Of a stretch of 64,000 bases of DNA, positions 22,101 through 32,003 are shown piece after piece; the first letter of the stretch is position 1, and each line of letters opens with the position of its first letter. The notes beneath the pieces were generated by a model. The model had not been told where the DNA came from. It saw only the letters and a list, made by a program, of their open reading frames with translations, and made no database searches. The position numbers were made by a program, and so were the translations under genes. The stretch comes from Rhynchopus sp. YZ270_cl-10 (taxonomy: Eukaryota; Euglenozoa; Diplonemea; Diplonemida; Diplonemidae): positions 806,001 to 870,000 of the forward strand of contig OZ037867.1 in NCBI GenBank assembly GCA_964035575.1, given 5' to 3'.

Positions 22101-24427
22101 CTTCTGGTGTGCAGTACCGTGTGACGATGTGGGTGCACACGAAGAACCCCAACGGTAACATCTACGTGCGCATTGCCAACGGTGTTCCTTCTGGCACCAC
22201 CACCTCGACATCGTTCCCTTCCGTGTCGTCAGCACAGACTGTGTACACCAACACCCTTGTGTTCACAACAGCACAGGAGATCACATTCGACTTCACCGCA
22301 AACGCAAACTACGCACAGATGTGGTTCTACCCTCTTCTGACTGGACCTCCCACGAGTGGACAGGCTGAGTTCCGCATTGACAACGTCAGAGTGTGCGAGA
22401 TGACCACTGCTGCACCCACGTCTGTCCCTGTCACAGATGCCTCTGGTGTGATTGTGGACACCCCAGCTCCCGCAACAGTCGCACCCCCAACATCAGTTCC
22501 CGCAACAAACGCACCGGCCACGACTGCACCTGAGACTGGAGCACCTGTGGATGCCTGTGAGTCGTCACTCCTGACAAACCCAAGCTTCGACACACTGAAC
22601 GGTGCTTCCTCTTCTAGTTTTTCTGGTGGAAACGTTGTTGGTTGGGCCATGTCTCACGGAACACCTTCCCTGTTTGGAGGTTACCATGGTGCGTACAGTG
22701 CATGGATGTGGTCGTACAGCGGCAAGGGTGAGGGTGTTGTGACAAGCGCGTCGTTCACTTCTGGTGTGCAGTACCGTGTGACGATGTGGGTGCACACGAA
22801 GAACCCCAACGGTAACATCTACGTGCGCATTGCCAACGGTGTGCCGTCCGGCACCACCACCTCGACATCGTTCCCTTCCGTGTCGTCAGCACAGACTGTG
22901 TACACCAACACCCTTGTGTTCACAACAGCACAGGAGATCACATTCGACTTCACCGCAAACGCAAACTACGCACAGATGTGGTTCTACCCTCTTCTGACTG
23001 GACCTCCCACAAGTGGACAGGCTGAGTTCCGCATTGACAACGTCAGAGTGTGCGAGATGACCACTGCTGCACCCACGTCTGTCCCTGTCACAGATGCCTC
23101 TGGTGTGATTGTGGACACGGCAGTTCCCGCAACCATCGCACCCCCAACACCAGCTCCCGCTACACCTGCACCGAGCACAGACGCACCAGACACTTCTGCT
23201 CCAAGCACGTCTGCGCCGAGGACAACTGCACCTGACACCGTCGCACCGCTGACACCTGCCCCTCGTACTGTGGCACCAGACACAGAGACGCCAGTGTCGG
23301 GGTGTGCAGCGCACAATGGGTCACCCAAGACCTGTGCTGCGAGCAGGTGTGGCGAAGGTCTCTCTCAGCCATTCTGCACGTACCATGCAGAGAGCCGTGT
23401 GTGTGCTTGCCCGACGTCGGCGCCCGAGACTAAGGCACCTGTGCGTGTCACTGAGGCACCTGTGACCAAAGTATCTGAGACTGAGGCACCTGTGCCTGTG
23501 ACCGAGGCACCAGACACCATGGCACCAGAGACCAAAGCACCCGCACCTGAGACCAAAGCACCCACACCTGAGACATCTACGCCGAGTGTGCCGACCACGA
23601 ATGCCCCGCTGACTGTGGAGGATGTTGACTGGTGTGATGTTGACGCAGACTGCAGGACTTATGACGATTCCGCAGCGACGTGTGTTGAGAGCAAATGTGT
23701 GTGCACGGAGTCGGAGGGATTTGTGAACCCTGTGACGAAAAAGACGAAGGAAACCCTCTTCATCTGTGTGCAGCCGACTAAGAAGGGGAACGTGAAGTTG
23801 CGCCTTGAGTGGAACGTGGACTGCGAGCAGTCGAACGGTGCAATTGAGGGTGCAGTGCGGACAGCCATTGAGGAGACGACAAAGGGCAGAACGGACACCT
23901 TGGTTGTGTCGTGTGGGTCGACGATCTTCGTTGTTGATGTGGAGGATGCAGACATCACGACTGCGGCCACGGAGGACATGTCTGAGCTGATTGTGACATC
24001 TCTGAAGAAGAACGAGGCTGCAGTGGCTGCTGGGTTTGCAACACCAATGACTGTCGGAAGCTCTCTGGTGCCGACTCTGAAGTGCAGTGCTGCAGGGGCT
24101 ACCGAGATGGTGCTTGTCAACGGAGGCTGTGTTGCGCTTGCGTGCGAGTCTGGTTACCTGCTCTCGTCTGGGTCGTGTGTGGAGGACGACGACTCTGATG
24201 ACACTCTCAGCACTGGTGCGATTGTTGGTATTGTTCTCGGGTGCACTGCTTTTGTGGTGATGATCATTGCTGTGGCTGCGTTCTTTTTGTGCAAGGGCTC
24301 GAAGGCTGAGGACACAGTATGTCACCCCCCACACCACACTTCCACTCACTGTCGACCACAACTTTCCTCTCAGAAACCCACCGAACCTGCCTTTGAGAAC
24401 GAGGATGCTGTGAACGAAGCTGTGTAG
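19175..24427 (+). CDS. Surface protein 1: six near-identical jelly-roll-like repeats, mucin-like linkers, C-terminal TM
   Basis: ATG 19175 begins a signal peptide (MYVLSVLWCAVGVNVAA). Six 219-residue units follow, each with a ~165-residue domain opening CESSLLTNPSFDT and ending FRIDNVRVC, plus a Thr/Pro/Ala linker. NPSF...IDNV is typical of galactose-binding-like/CBM or DUF642-type beta-sandwiches, so glycan binding is inferred. Next come a Pro/Thr stalk, a six-Cys module (CAAHNGSPKTC to CACP), a conserved membrane-proximal region (VEDVDWCDVDADC onward), an acidic patch, a TM helix (GAIVGIVLGCTAFVVMIIAV) and a short tail. A 57-nt GTATGT...CAG intron (24317-24373) is phase 0 with no stop, giving 1731 residues spliced or 1750 unspliced. 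Probably a cell-surface adhesin or coat protein. Confidence 0.88.
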   Translation: MYVLSVLWCAVGVNVAATSVPTAVPTPAPLPACESSLLTNPSFDTLNGASSSSFSGGNVVGWAMSHGTPSLFGGYHGAYSAWMWSYSGKGEGVVTSASFTSGVQYRVTMWVHTKNPNGNIYVRIANGVPSGTTTSTSFPSVSSAQTVYTNTLVFTTAQEITFDFTANANYAQMWFYPLLTGPPTSGQAEFRIDNVRVCEMTTAAPTSVPVTDASGVIVDTPAPATVAPPTPVPATNAPATTAPETGAPVDACESSLLTNPSFDTLNGASSSSFSGGNVVGWAMSHGTPSLFGGYHGAYSAWMWSYSGKGEGVVTSASFTSGVQYRVTMWVHTKNPNGNIYVRIANGVPSGTTTSTSFPSVSSAQTVYTNALVFTTAQEITFDFTANANYAQMWFYPLLTGPPTSGQAEFRIDNVRVCDMTTAAPTSVPVTDASGVIVDTPAPATVAPPTPVPETNAPATTAPETGAPVDACESSLLTNPSFDTLNGASSSSFSGGNVVGWAMSHGTPSLFGGYHGAYSAWMWSYSGKGEGVVTSASFTSGVQYRVTMWVHTKNPNGNIYVRIANGVPSGTTTSTSFPSVSSAQTVYTNTLVFTTAQEITFDFTANANYAQMWFYPLLTGPPTSGQAEFRIDNVRVCDMTTAAPTAVPVTDASGVIVDTPAPATVAPPTSVPATNAPATTAPETGAPVDACESSLLTNPSFDTLNGASSSSFSGGNVVGWAMSHGTPSLFGGYHGAYSAWMWSYSGKGEGVVTSASFTSGVQYRVTMWVHTKNPNGNIYVRIANGVPSGTTTSTSFPSVSSAQTVYTNTLVFTTAQEITFDFTANANYAQMWFYPLLTGPPTSGQAEFRIDNVRVCDMTTAAPTAVPVTDASGVIVDTPAPATVAPPTSVPATNAPATTAPETGAPVDACESSLLTNPSFDTLNGASSSSFSGGNVVGWAMSHGTPSLFGGYHGAYSAWMWSYSGKGEGVVTSASFTSGVQYRVTMWVHTKNPNGNIYVRIANGVPSGTTTSTSFPSVSSAQTVYTNTLVFTTAQEITFDFTANANYAQMWFYPLLTGPPTSGQAEFRIDNVRVCEMTTAAPTSVPVTDASGVIVDTPAPATVAPPTSVPATNAPATTAPETGAPVDACESSLLTNPSFDTLNGASSSSFSGGNVVGWAMSHGTPSLFGGYHGAYSAWMWSYSGKGEGVVTSASFTSGVQYRVTMWVHTKNPNGNIYVRIANGVPSGTTTSTSFPSVSSAQTVYTNTLVFTTAQEITFDFTANANYAQMWFYPLLTGPPTSGQAEFRIDNVRVCEMTTAAPTSVPVTDASGVIVDTAVPATIAPPTPAPATPAPSTDAPDTSAPSTSAPRTTAPDTVAPLTPAPRTVAPDTETPVSGCAAHNGSPKTCAASRCGEGLSQPFCTYHAESRVCACPTSAPETKAPVRVTEAPVTKVSETEAPVPVTEAPDTMAPETKAPAPETKAPTPETSTPSVPTTNAPLTVEDVDWCDVDADCRTYDDSAATCVESKCVCTESEGFVNPVTKKTKETLFICVQPTKKGNVKLRLEWNVDCEQSNGAIEGAVRTAIEETTKGRTDTLVVSCGSTIFVVDVEDADITTAATEDMSELIVTSLKKNEAAVAAGFATPMTVGSSLVPTLKCSAAGATEMVLVNGGCVALACESGYLLSSGSCVEDDDSDDTLSTGAIVGIVLGCTAFVVMIIAVAAFFLCKGSKAEDTVCHPPHHTSTHCRPQLSSQKPTEPAFENEDAVNEAV
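19271..23125 (+). repeat. Six tandem 657-bp coding repeats
   Basis: TGTGAGTCGTCACTCCTGAC begins each unit at 19271, 19928, 20585, 21242, 21899 and 22556, exactly 657 bp apart. Units differ at few positions, mostly silent, and variants such as GGTGTTCCTTCTGGC against GGTGTGCCGTCCGGC alternate between units. This implies recent expansion or ongoing gene conversion. Confidence 0.95.
24317..24373 (+). other. 57-nt in-frame intron of surface gene 1
   Basis: GTATGTCACC to CCTCTCAG. It matches the GTATGY donor used by the obvious introns in this window, falls between codons and has no stop, so retention would only add 19 residues to the cytoplasmic tail. Identical placement occurs at 30995-31051 and 34688-34744. 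Confidence 0.7.
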
Positions 24428-25542
24428 TCTGTCTCGCTTGACGAGAAAAACAGTTTTATTTCTTGAAGCTGTGCGATAACGATTATGTTCAAGGTGACTA
24501 CGCACAGATAGGCTTATATTCATCTAAAAAGCTTTTCTATGTTTTGAACCTTGTTGCAAGTATTGATTGCAATTCTTATGCGTGGCTGATCATCTCTGTT
24601 TGAGTGTATGGCGCAAACCAATGCCTTACACCTTTTTTACGGGAAGGAGAGTTGCCACTACTGCTAGGTAGCATTATGGTCAGAGGTGCATTTGAGGTTT
24701 TCTTTTGAATGTTTCTGTTGCATATTGTGCGTCAGCTTTTTTTGTGCATCTCGTACCTCCTCCCGTTCCAGTTTTCTATATTTTTCTCGATTTTTTTCTA
24801 TATTTTCTAACCTATCTTTGTTTGTGTCAGAGGCGTCTCTGATGCCATGACACATGTGTTCCTTTCCCCCCTCCGAATCCCTCCCACACCGCTTTTCTTT
24901 AGTTCTGATGTGAACGGCATATCCACGGTGCTGCACTCTTTGCGCGCTATGTTTGTGCAGTTTGCGTTAATTTTATTAGGCACACTCCCACTGTGTAAAT
25001 ACTAAGATCGTGTGTGTGTTTTTCCAAAATTTTATTTGAGTTTTCGGGCTGTTCCGTTTGCGGGAAGGTTCAGAAATCAGAAGCATACTAGGGGCGACAT
25101 CGACAATGCCCCTGATATTATTCGATCAATGCTTTGTTGTTATTTGTTGTTATTTTCCACTGTGCGCACCCACAACGACTCATTTGCCCTGAGAGAGGGA
25201 ACGGCCTCTGGCAGTCCTCCTCTCTTACCTCAACCGCGGTTCAGGTGCATCACCTCACGTCGGGGGTAAGCTTTGTGTACTGGGTTCTTTTCACACCGTA
25301 ATGTTTGCCCGCCTCGGGTTGATATTTCAATTTCCCCGGTACACCCCCATCCCTCTCTACATCATTCCCTGAAAAAGAAGAGTGGAGATTGCACAGTTGT
25401 GGCAACACAACAGAGGCAAACTACACTGCTCCAACAATTTACCCTCATAGTAAAAATAATGTTTTTTTCAAAAATAAATTATTAAAAAAATGACCCAAAA
25501 GTAACATTTTTTTTGTAACAATTTAATAAAATGTTTTATTTA
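24428..25542 (+). other. Spacer with family A and C modules
   Basis: Family A with its longer 5' part (GCTGTGCGATAACGATTATG, then AAGGTGACTACGCACAG, 24468-24538) starts 40 nt after the stop. Family C lies at 25381-25445. No gene seen between them. Confidence 0.5.
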
Positions 25543-26893
25543 TACATAGCGCTCCAATTAGACTCTAACTAGATAATTAGAGTCGGCAGTTCGAGTATAA
25601 TTAGAGTCTTTAAAACTCTAACTGAACTCTAATACTCTAACTGGACTCTAATTAGAGTCTAATTAGAGTCCTATAAGAGGGTCAATAAAGAGGGGCACAT
25701 CAATCAATGCTATAGCCATCAACCCAGGGGTCATAGCTAGTGCAAGAAATTCGACTTTGTAATCCAGATAGTCTGTTCTCTGCTTGCAGAGAACCAGACA
25801 CAAGAAAATATTGTTTGTTCCCCCAGAAAACCAGTGCACAATTCACACTCCTTGTGGATGGTCTTGTTGCCTTTTTAGCACAGGAATTTTGGCCCAGGGG
25901 CATGCACTTGAAGCATGGCTATTTAGTGTGTATGGGGCAGTGTTGTTTTGTTATGAATTCTCTTTTGGTATTGTCGATCGCGGGTAGTTGTTCAACGCGA
26001 GGCTTGGATCTCTCCTGGGTTCATAAGTAGTATTTCTTCGGCTGAAATGAACGTATGCTCGCTATAGATTTCCCGTCAACACAGGCTTTGATACTGGGAT
26101 TACCCCTTCGACCCCTTAGTGGTAGTTAAATTCGATTGATATTTACATTCCTACAGATGAAAGAACAAGACACCACTTCTGTACCCGCGCATCAACATTT
26201 GTAGAAAATTTTGCACCCCAAACACCTTCAATAATGCCCGCCAAAAGGCGCCCCTTGTTGCTGGGAGTTTCTCATGTTTGATACCTGCACAGCAGGCATT
26301 CCTCTGAGTCCAACGCTGCTTGGCCTGTCTGCGGCGTTGCACCGGAGGTGCACATAGAGTTTTTGCATCGCATTCCCTAATGTATGGGGCACACACACTT
26401 GAGGGCATGTGCCACTGCGCGGGTCTGAGTACCTGGGTGCCCATAGCTGAGAATAAGCCGGGTCCCGAGTCCCGGTACTGGGTACTAGGTACAGTAGGAC
26501 TAGGACTAGGCCCCCACCCTCCCGCGACCGGGTCCCCGACCCGCTTTCAGGCGGACCACAGCGCCTTCACATATTGTGTCCCAGTCCGGCTGAGAACTCG
26601 GTTCCCCAAGTCTTATTTTCAGCTATGTGGGTATCTGGGCACCTGGGTCCTACAGAGGAACCTTAGGGGAACCGGTTCCTTACGGCGTTTGCACCTACAA
26701 GAAGCCTGTTGTTTTACTCTAATTAGACTATAATTAGAGTGTAGTTAGAGTCTAATTATGCTCTAACTGCACTCTAATTATAGTCTAATTGAAGAAAAGC
26801 GACTCTAATTATACTCTAACTGGACTCTAACTGACTTGGCCCAAAATCCCAGACTCTAATTATACCCTAATACTCTAATTAGAGCGCTATGTA
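25543..26893. mobile_element. 1.35-kb TIR element with CTCTAATTAGAG subterminal arrays
   Basis: Ends TACATAGCGCTC and GAGCGCTATGTA are inverted, and TATTTA flanks both sides (25537-25542, 26894-26899), a possible 6-bp target duplication in AT-rich DNA. About 130-180 bp at each end is packed with variants of ACTCTAATTAGAGT. The interior is unrelated to that motif and has no recognisable transposase; it carries a nested element at 26445-26624. Confidence 0.75.
26445..26624. mobile_element. Nested 180-bp GC-rich inverted-repeat element
   Basis: Starts AGCTGAGAATAAGCCGGGTC and ends AAGTCTTATTTTCAGCT, an imperfect inversion, with GGGACC/GGTCCC-rich interior. A related 106-bp copy lies at 40746-40851. 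Confidence 0.6.
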
Positions 26894-27155
26894 TATTTAT
26901 TCGTTTTTTTGCAGTTGGGCAAAAAGTAACAAATGCTACAAAGAAAAAATAAAAAGCCCATGGTTGAACCACGGGAGTACCATTGGGAACTGGGTTGCTG
27001 ACCACACCATACAGGCTGTACCTCATTTTTTTTTTGCCTGCGGCGCCATTTTCCCTTTTTTGCTCCGCAAAAAAGGGTTCGTTGAGTGACTCTGTGTAAA
27101 AAGCTAGATTTTTACACCATGGGTTTCCGCGCTGTATGCTTTATTAGCCCCCCCA

Positions 27156-27196
27156 GTAACATTTTTGTTACGCCTGCGGCGTAACAAAAATGTTAC
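27156..27196. repeat. Perfect 19-bp stem hairpin
   Basis: GTAACATTTTTGTTACGCC, loop TGC, then the exact complement. GTAACA-rich sequence flanks the neighbouring elements at 25500 and 26928. Confidence 0.85.
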
Positions 27197-27217
27197 AAAA
27201 AAATAAAATCCAAAAAA

Positions 27218-27725
27218 CACGGCTTCGCAAATATATTTAATAATAGTTTTTTGAAAAAAGTTCAATATTTTAATATTTTCAAAAAGTACGTGTAAAAAAA
27301 GCAAAAATATTAAAAATATTGATAAATATTGATTTATTTTGTATGGTATTTTGCAGTGGGAAAATAGTAAAATATTGATCAATATATTGAAAATATTGAT
27401 CAATATTTTCAATATATTGATCAATATTTTCCAATATTTCAATATTTATCAATATTTTCAATATATTTCAATATTTGTCAATATTTATTAAAATATTGAT
27501 CAATATATTTACGGAAACCACCACAGTAAAATTGCACATAAAATTTACCAATATTTACCAATATTTCAATATTTATCAATATTTTCAATATATTGCAATA
27601 TTTGTCAATATTTATTAAAATATTGATTATTTTTTTCCAAAATATTGATTCAATATTTTTAATAATAATCATATTTCAATATTCATCAATATTTAAAATA
27701 TATTGAATATATTTGCGAAGCCGTG
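27218..27725. mobile_element. 508-bp AT-rich TIR element made of ATATTGAT-like repeats
   Basis: CACGGCTTCGCAAATATATT at the left end is inverted as AATATATTTGCGAAGCCGTG at the right end. The interior is almost pure A+T built from variants of CAATATTTATCAATATTTTC. No coding capacity. Confidence 0.7.
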
Positions 27726-27915
27726 AAAAAATGAAAAAAGTAACAAAATGCAAAAATGTTATAAAAAAAATAAAAATCGCCGAAATAATTTATTTGTAAC
27801 AATAACATAATTTATACTATGAGGGTATCAAAAAACAAAAAAAAAAAAAAAAAAAGAAGAGTGTTCCATTTTTAAGTACCGTTCAGACATCTATTCTGTA
27901 GGGGATGCATGGGAG

Positions 27916-28621
27916 ACATGATGACACAATCAGCTACTATCTGGACATCGCCCCTATACCTATACGATGCCTTCACGGGTGCGTGGTAAAGAACCGTCCA
28001 CACCTGACTCTCCTTCGTTCATCCGCTCCACACAGAAGAAGACCTGCAGCAGAAGGGCATGCACGCCTACTATATGGCGCCCGTGTTCTCATTACTGTTA
28101 GGGAGATCCACCTCCAACCGAGAGCTCAAGAAACCCTCGATTGATATTCCTTTGTTTTTCTGCACCGTGTGAGAGAGCTGCTGCGGATGATGACCAACAA
28201 CAGAACCACAAAAGGCATTCCTCATTTCTGATAGCGGGGTGATGCCTGCTTCATGAGATGTATGGCACACAGCCACATGGCTGTAGTCTGACACACGCAC
28301 TCTCTCCACAACACAAGAACCACATCACATCACATCACATCCAAACAACGACCTGCAGCAGAAGGGCATGTGCGCCTGTTGTGTGGCGCCCGTGTTCTCA
28401 TTACTGTTAGGGAGATCCTGTGCGTCCTCCAGAAGAGACACCACACCGATCCAATGATTAAAACACATACTTGACATTAATAACACTCTGATTCGTTTCG
28501 GCGGTCTGAAGTATAGATTTTATCCGCGCTTCTGAGGTTTGCTCCTTTCCCTTTTCACACCACAACACACACCACGCTGTCACAGGACTTCCCTAATAAC
28601 ACATCACACATTATCAAGACT
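27916..28621 (+). promoter_or_regulatory. Shared 5' region of surface gene 2
   Basis: Nearly identical to 32004-32710 and, outside its middle, to 18495-19174. A ~65-bp piece (ACCTGCAGCAGAAGGGCATG to TTACTGTTAGGGAGATCC) occurs twice inside it, near 28037 and 28349. It ends with the same CACAG plus 36-nt leader. Confidence 0.65.
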
Positions 28622-31105
28622 ATGTACGTTCTTAGCGTGCTTTGGTGCGCTGTAGGAGTCAACGTTGCTGCTACCTCAGTGCCCACAGCAGTTCCCACAC
28701 CAGCACCTCTGCCTGCCTGTGAGTCGTCAATCCTGACAAACCCAAGCTTCGACACAGACAAGCTTGTTCAGTACATTGCTGTCGGAGATGTTGTTGGTTG
28801 GGCTCCGTCTCACGGAAAACCTATGCTGGTAGGCTCACGTGGTGCGTACAGTGTATATATGGATTCGTACTACAACAAGGGTGATGGTATTGTGACAAAC
28901 GCGTCGTTCACTTCTGGTGTGCAGTACCGTGTGACGATGTGGGTGCACACGAACGCCCCCAGCGGTAAAACTAGGAACCCCAAGGGTGACATCTTCGTGC
29001 GCATTGCCAACGGTGTGCCGGAGGTCACCACAGCCTCGACATCGTTGCCTTACGTGTCGTCAGCACAGACTGTGTACACAAACGGCATGGTGTTCCCGAC
29101 AGCACAGGAGATCACATTCGACTTCACCGCAAACGCAAACTACGCACAGATGTGGTTCTATCCCCACCATTCGGGGTTTAGCGGACATGCTGATTTCGGT
29201 ATTGACAACGTCAGGGTGTGCCAGATGACCACTGTCGCACCCACGTCTGTCCCTGTGACAGATGCTTCTGGTGTGATTGTGGATACCCCAGCTCCCGCAA
29301 CCATCGCACCCCCAACACCAGTTCCCGCAACACCTGCACCGAGCACAGACACACCAGACACTTCTGCTCCGAGCACGACTGCACCTGAGACCGGAGCACC
29401 AGTGGATGCTTGTGAGTCTTCACTCCTGACAAACCCAAGCTTCGACACACTGAACGGTGCTTCTTCCTACCACTTTCTCCGTGGAAACGTTGTTGGTTGG
29501 GCTGCGTCTCACGGAATACCAACCCTGTTTGAAGCTGTAGGTTTCCATGGTACTTACGGTGCACATATGTGGTCGTACAGTGGCAAGGGTACGGGTATTG
29601 TGACAAACGCGTCGTTCACTTCTGGTGTGCAGTACCGTGTGACGATGTGGGTGCACACGAAGAACCCCGACGGTCACATCTTCGTGCGCATTGCCAACGG
29701 TGTGCCGGATGGCACAGACATCTCACTAGATGGCTACTTGCCTTCCGTGTCGTCAGCACAGACTGTGTACACCACCGGCATGGTGTTCACAACAGCACAG
29801 GAGATCACATTCGACTTCACCGCAAACGCAAACTACGCACAGATGTGGTTCTACCCCTACCTTTCGGGGCTCACTAGCAGACACGCTGAGTTCCGCATTG
29901 ACAACGTCAGAGTGTGCGAGATGACCACTGCCGCACCCACGTCTGTTCCTGTGACAGATGCCTCTGGTGTGATTGTGGACACCCCAGCTCCAGCAACCAT
30001 CGCACCCCCAACACCAGTTCCCGCAACACCTGCACCGAGCACAGCCACACCAGACACTTCTGCTCCGAGCACGTCTGCACCGATGACAACTGCATCTGAG
30101 ACTAAGGCACCTGAGACCAAAGCACCTGAGACTAAGGCACCCACGTCTGTGCCGGCGACAGATGCTCCTGGTGTGATTGTGGACACCCCAGTTCCCGCAA
30201 CACTTGCACCTGAGACTAAGGCTCCTGAGACCAAAGCACCCACACCTGAGACATCCACGCCGAGTGTGCCGACCACGAATGCCCCGCTGACTGTGGAGGA
30301 TGTTGACTGGTGTGATGTTGATGCGGACTGCAGGACTTACGACGATTCCGCAGCGACGTGTGTTGAGAGCAAATGTGTGTGCACGGAGTCGGAGGGGTTT
30401 GTGAACCCTGTGACGAAAAAGACGAAGGAAACCCTCTTCATCTGTGTGCAGCCGACTAAGAAGGGGAACGTGAAGTTGCGTCTGGAGTGGAACGTGGACT
30501 GTGAGCAGTCGAACGGTGCAATTGAGGGTGCAGTGCGGACAGCCATTGAGGAGACGACAAAGGGCAGAACGGACACCTTGGTTGTGTCGTGTGGGTCGAC
30601 GATCTTCGTTGTTGATGTGGAGGATGCAGACATCACGACTGTGGCCACGGAGGACATGTCTGAGCTGATTGTGGCATCTCTGAAGAAGAACGAGGCTGCA
30701 GTGGCTGCTGGGTTTGCAACACCAATGACTGTCGGAAGCTCTCTGGTGCCGACTCTGAAGTGCAGTGCTGCAGGGGCTACCGAGATGGTGCTTGTCAACG
30801 GAGGCTGTGTTGCGCTTGCGTGCGAGTCTGGTTACCTGCTCTCGTCTGGGTCGTGTGTGGAGGACGACGACTCTGATGACACTCTCAGCACTGGTGCGAT
30901 TGTTGGTATTGTTCTCGGGTGCACTGCTTTTGTGGTGATGATCATTGCTGTGGCTGCGTTCTTTTTGTGCAAGGGCTCGAAGGCTGAGGACACAGTATGT
31001 CACCCCCCACACCACACTTCCACTCACTGTCGACCACAACTTTCTTCTCAGAAACCCACCGAACCTGCCTGTGAGAACGAGGATGCTGTGAACGAAGCTG
31101 TGTAG
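28622..31105 (+). CDS. Surface protein 2: two diverged jelly-roll-like domains, C-terminal TM
   Basis: It shares the signal peptide and first ~45 residues, the membrane-proximal region, the TM helix and the 57-nt phase-0 intron (30995-31051) with surface gene 1; 808 residues spliced. The ectodomain has only two NPSFDT...IDNVRVC domains (about 28713-29220 and 29410-29922). They differ from each other and from those of gene 1, most strongly in loops after NPSFDT and near the C-terminal strand, while core strands (VQYRVTMWVHT, ITFDFTANANYAQMWFYP) are unchanged. Thr/Pro linkers separate them. The six-Cys module is absent. Loop-restricted change with a conserved core suggests diversification of a ligand-binding or antigenic face. 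Confidence 0.87.
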   Translation: MYVLSVLWCAVGVNVAATSVPTAVPTPAPLPACESSILTNPSFDTDKLVQYIAVGDVVGWAPSHGKPMLVGSRGAYSVYMDSYYNKGDGIVTNASFTSGVQYRVTMWVHTNAPSGKTRNPKGDIFVRIANGVPEVTTASTSLPYVSSAQTVYTNGMVFPTAQEITFDFTANANYAQMWFYPHHSGFSGHADFGIDNVRVCQMTTVAPTSVPVTDASGVIVDTPAPATIAPPTPVPATPAPSTDTPDTSAPSTTAPETGAPVDACESSLLTNPSFDTLNGASSYHFLRGNVVGWAASHGIPTLFEAVGFHGTYGAHMWSYSGKGTGIVTNASFTSGVQYRVTMWVHTKNPDGHIFVRIANGVPDGTDISLDGYLPSVSSAQTVYTTGMVFTTAQEITFDFTANANYAQMWFYPYLSGLTSRHAEFRIDNVRVCEMTTAAPTSVPVTDASGVIVDTPAPATIAPPTPVPATPAPSTATPDTSAPSTSAPMTTASETKAPETKAPETKAPTSVPATDAPGVIVDTPVPATLAPETKAPETKAPTPETSTPSVPTTNAPLTVEDVDWCDVDADCRTYDDSAATCVESKCVCTESEGFVNPVTKKTKETLFICVQPTKKGNVKLRLEWNVDCEQSNGAIEGAVRTAIEETTKGRTDTLVVSCGSTIFVVDVEDADITTVATEDMSELIVASLKKNEAAVAAGFATPMTVGSSLVPTLKCSAAGATEMVLVNGGCVALACESGYLLSSGSCVEDDDSDDTLSTGAIVGIVLGCTAFVVMIIAVAAFFLCKGSKAEDTVCHPPHHTSTHCRPQLSSQKPTEPACENEDAVNEAV
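30995..31051 (+). other. 57-nt in-frame intron of surface gene 2
   Basis: Nearly identical to the intron of gene 1, with GTATGT donor and CTTCTCAG acceptor, phase 0 and no stop codon. Confidence 0.7.
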
Positions 31106-32003
31106 TCTGTCTCGCTTGACGAGAGAGTCAAGTTATATTTTGCACCGGCCAGGACCAAGAAGCACAATACAAACCATGCGCGTTGTCGCCATGACACTGC
31201 TGTTAAGATGTACAGCCTCTGAACCGAATGTGAACGAAAGTGAACCCGAAACCTAAGTGCCCATGAATGCTGGGTATTTAGGAACCTCTGTATCTTTCAA
31301 CACTGTGTCAATTGATGTGACACCACATCACGCGTTTTCTTTTCCCATTATTGCAGGAGTGTTCTGTCTGCCTCTACACCATTTTTATTGGCACTGTCTG
31401 CTCTCTATTTTCGTTTTCTTTTCTATCATATCATATCATGCGAGGTGATCTGGAGAGACACCACATTGTTTTACCCGTTCCTCTTCGCCCCTTTTGGTGC
31501 ATATTTTATGTTCAGTGCCTGCGTCCCAGAGGCGTTTGCACTATCAACTTCACTTTATGTTGCGGTTGCACTTTCGACTTCTCTTTTTGAGATTTGTGTT
31601 TCAGCATTCGTTGGAAGGTAGTGTTTCCAACTCATCCTGACGGTACACTCTTGATGAAAGGGATTGTGCACAGGTTGCACATCAATGTTTTGCGTTACTT
31701 TGTTCTCCCATATCACAAAATAAAAGCGGGTAGCTAATTGACCTGTCCAGCAGGTCATTCTACCCTTTAAAGAGACAGAATTACAGAACAGATGGGGTCA
31801 CGTTGTGTAACATCGTGATTCTGAGCCTGAGAAGGATGTTCTAGTAGATGTCCAAAATGATTCCCAAGAAGAGAAAAAAATAGCGGGTTGTGTCCACCTA
31901 TTTCAGTCCCATCCCACCCTCCAACCAATTTTGTACTTACCCCCATTCTCGGGTTGCGAACCTGCCTGTTTGCTGTGACACCCTTGTTGCAACACCAAGT
32001 GGA
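31106..32003 (+). other. Spacer with two family D modules
   Basis: CAGTGCCTGCGTCCCAGAGG, then CGTTTGCACTATCAACTTCA (31513-31556); a truncated second copy (GCGGTTGCACTTTCGACTTC) follows at once. The same 40-bp version occurs at 35478-35520. No gene seen. Confidence 0.55.

Noticed and set aside
23321-24523. Minus-strand open frames opposite the surface-gene C-terminal halves
   Set aside because: Recur identically in all three paralogues as shadows of the conserved coding sequence; His/Arg/Cys-rich with no protein character.
27104-27672. Ile/Asn-rich minus-strand open frames
   Set aside because: Product of the AATATTGAT simple repeats.
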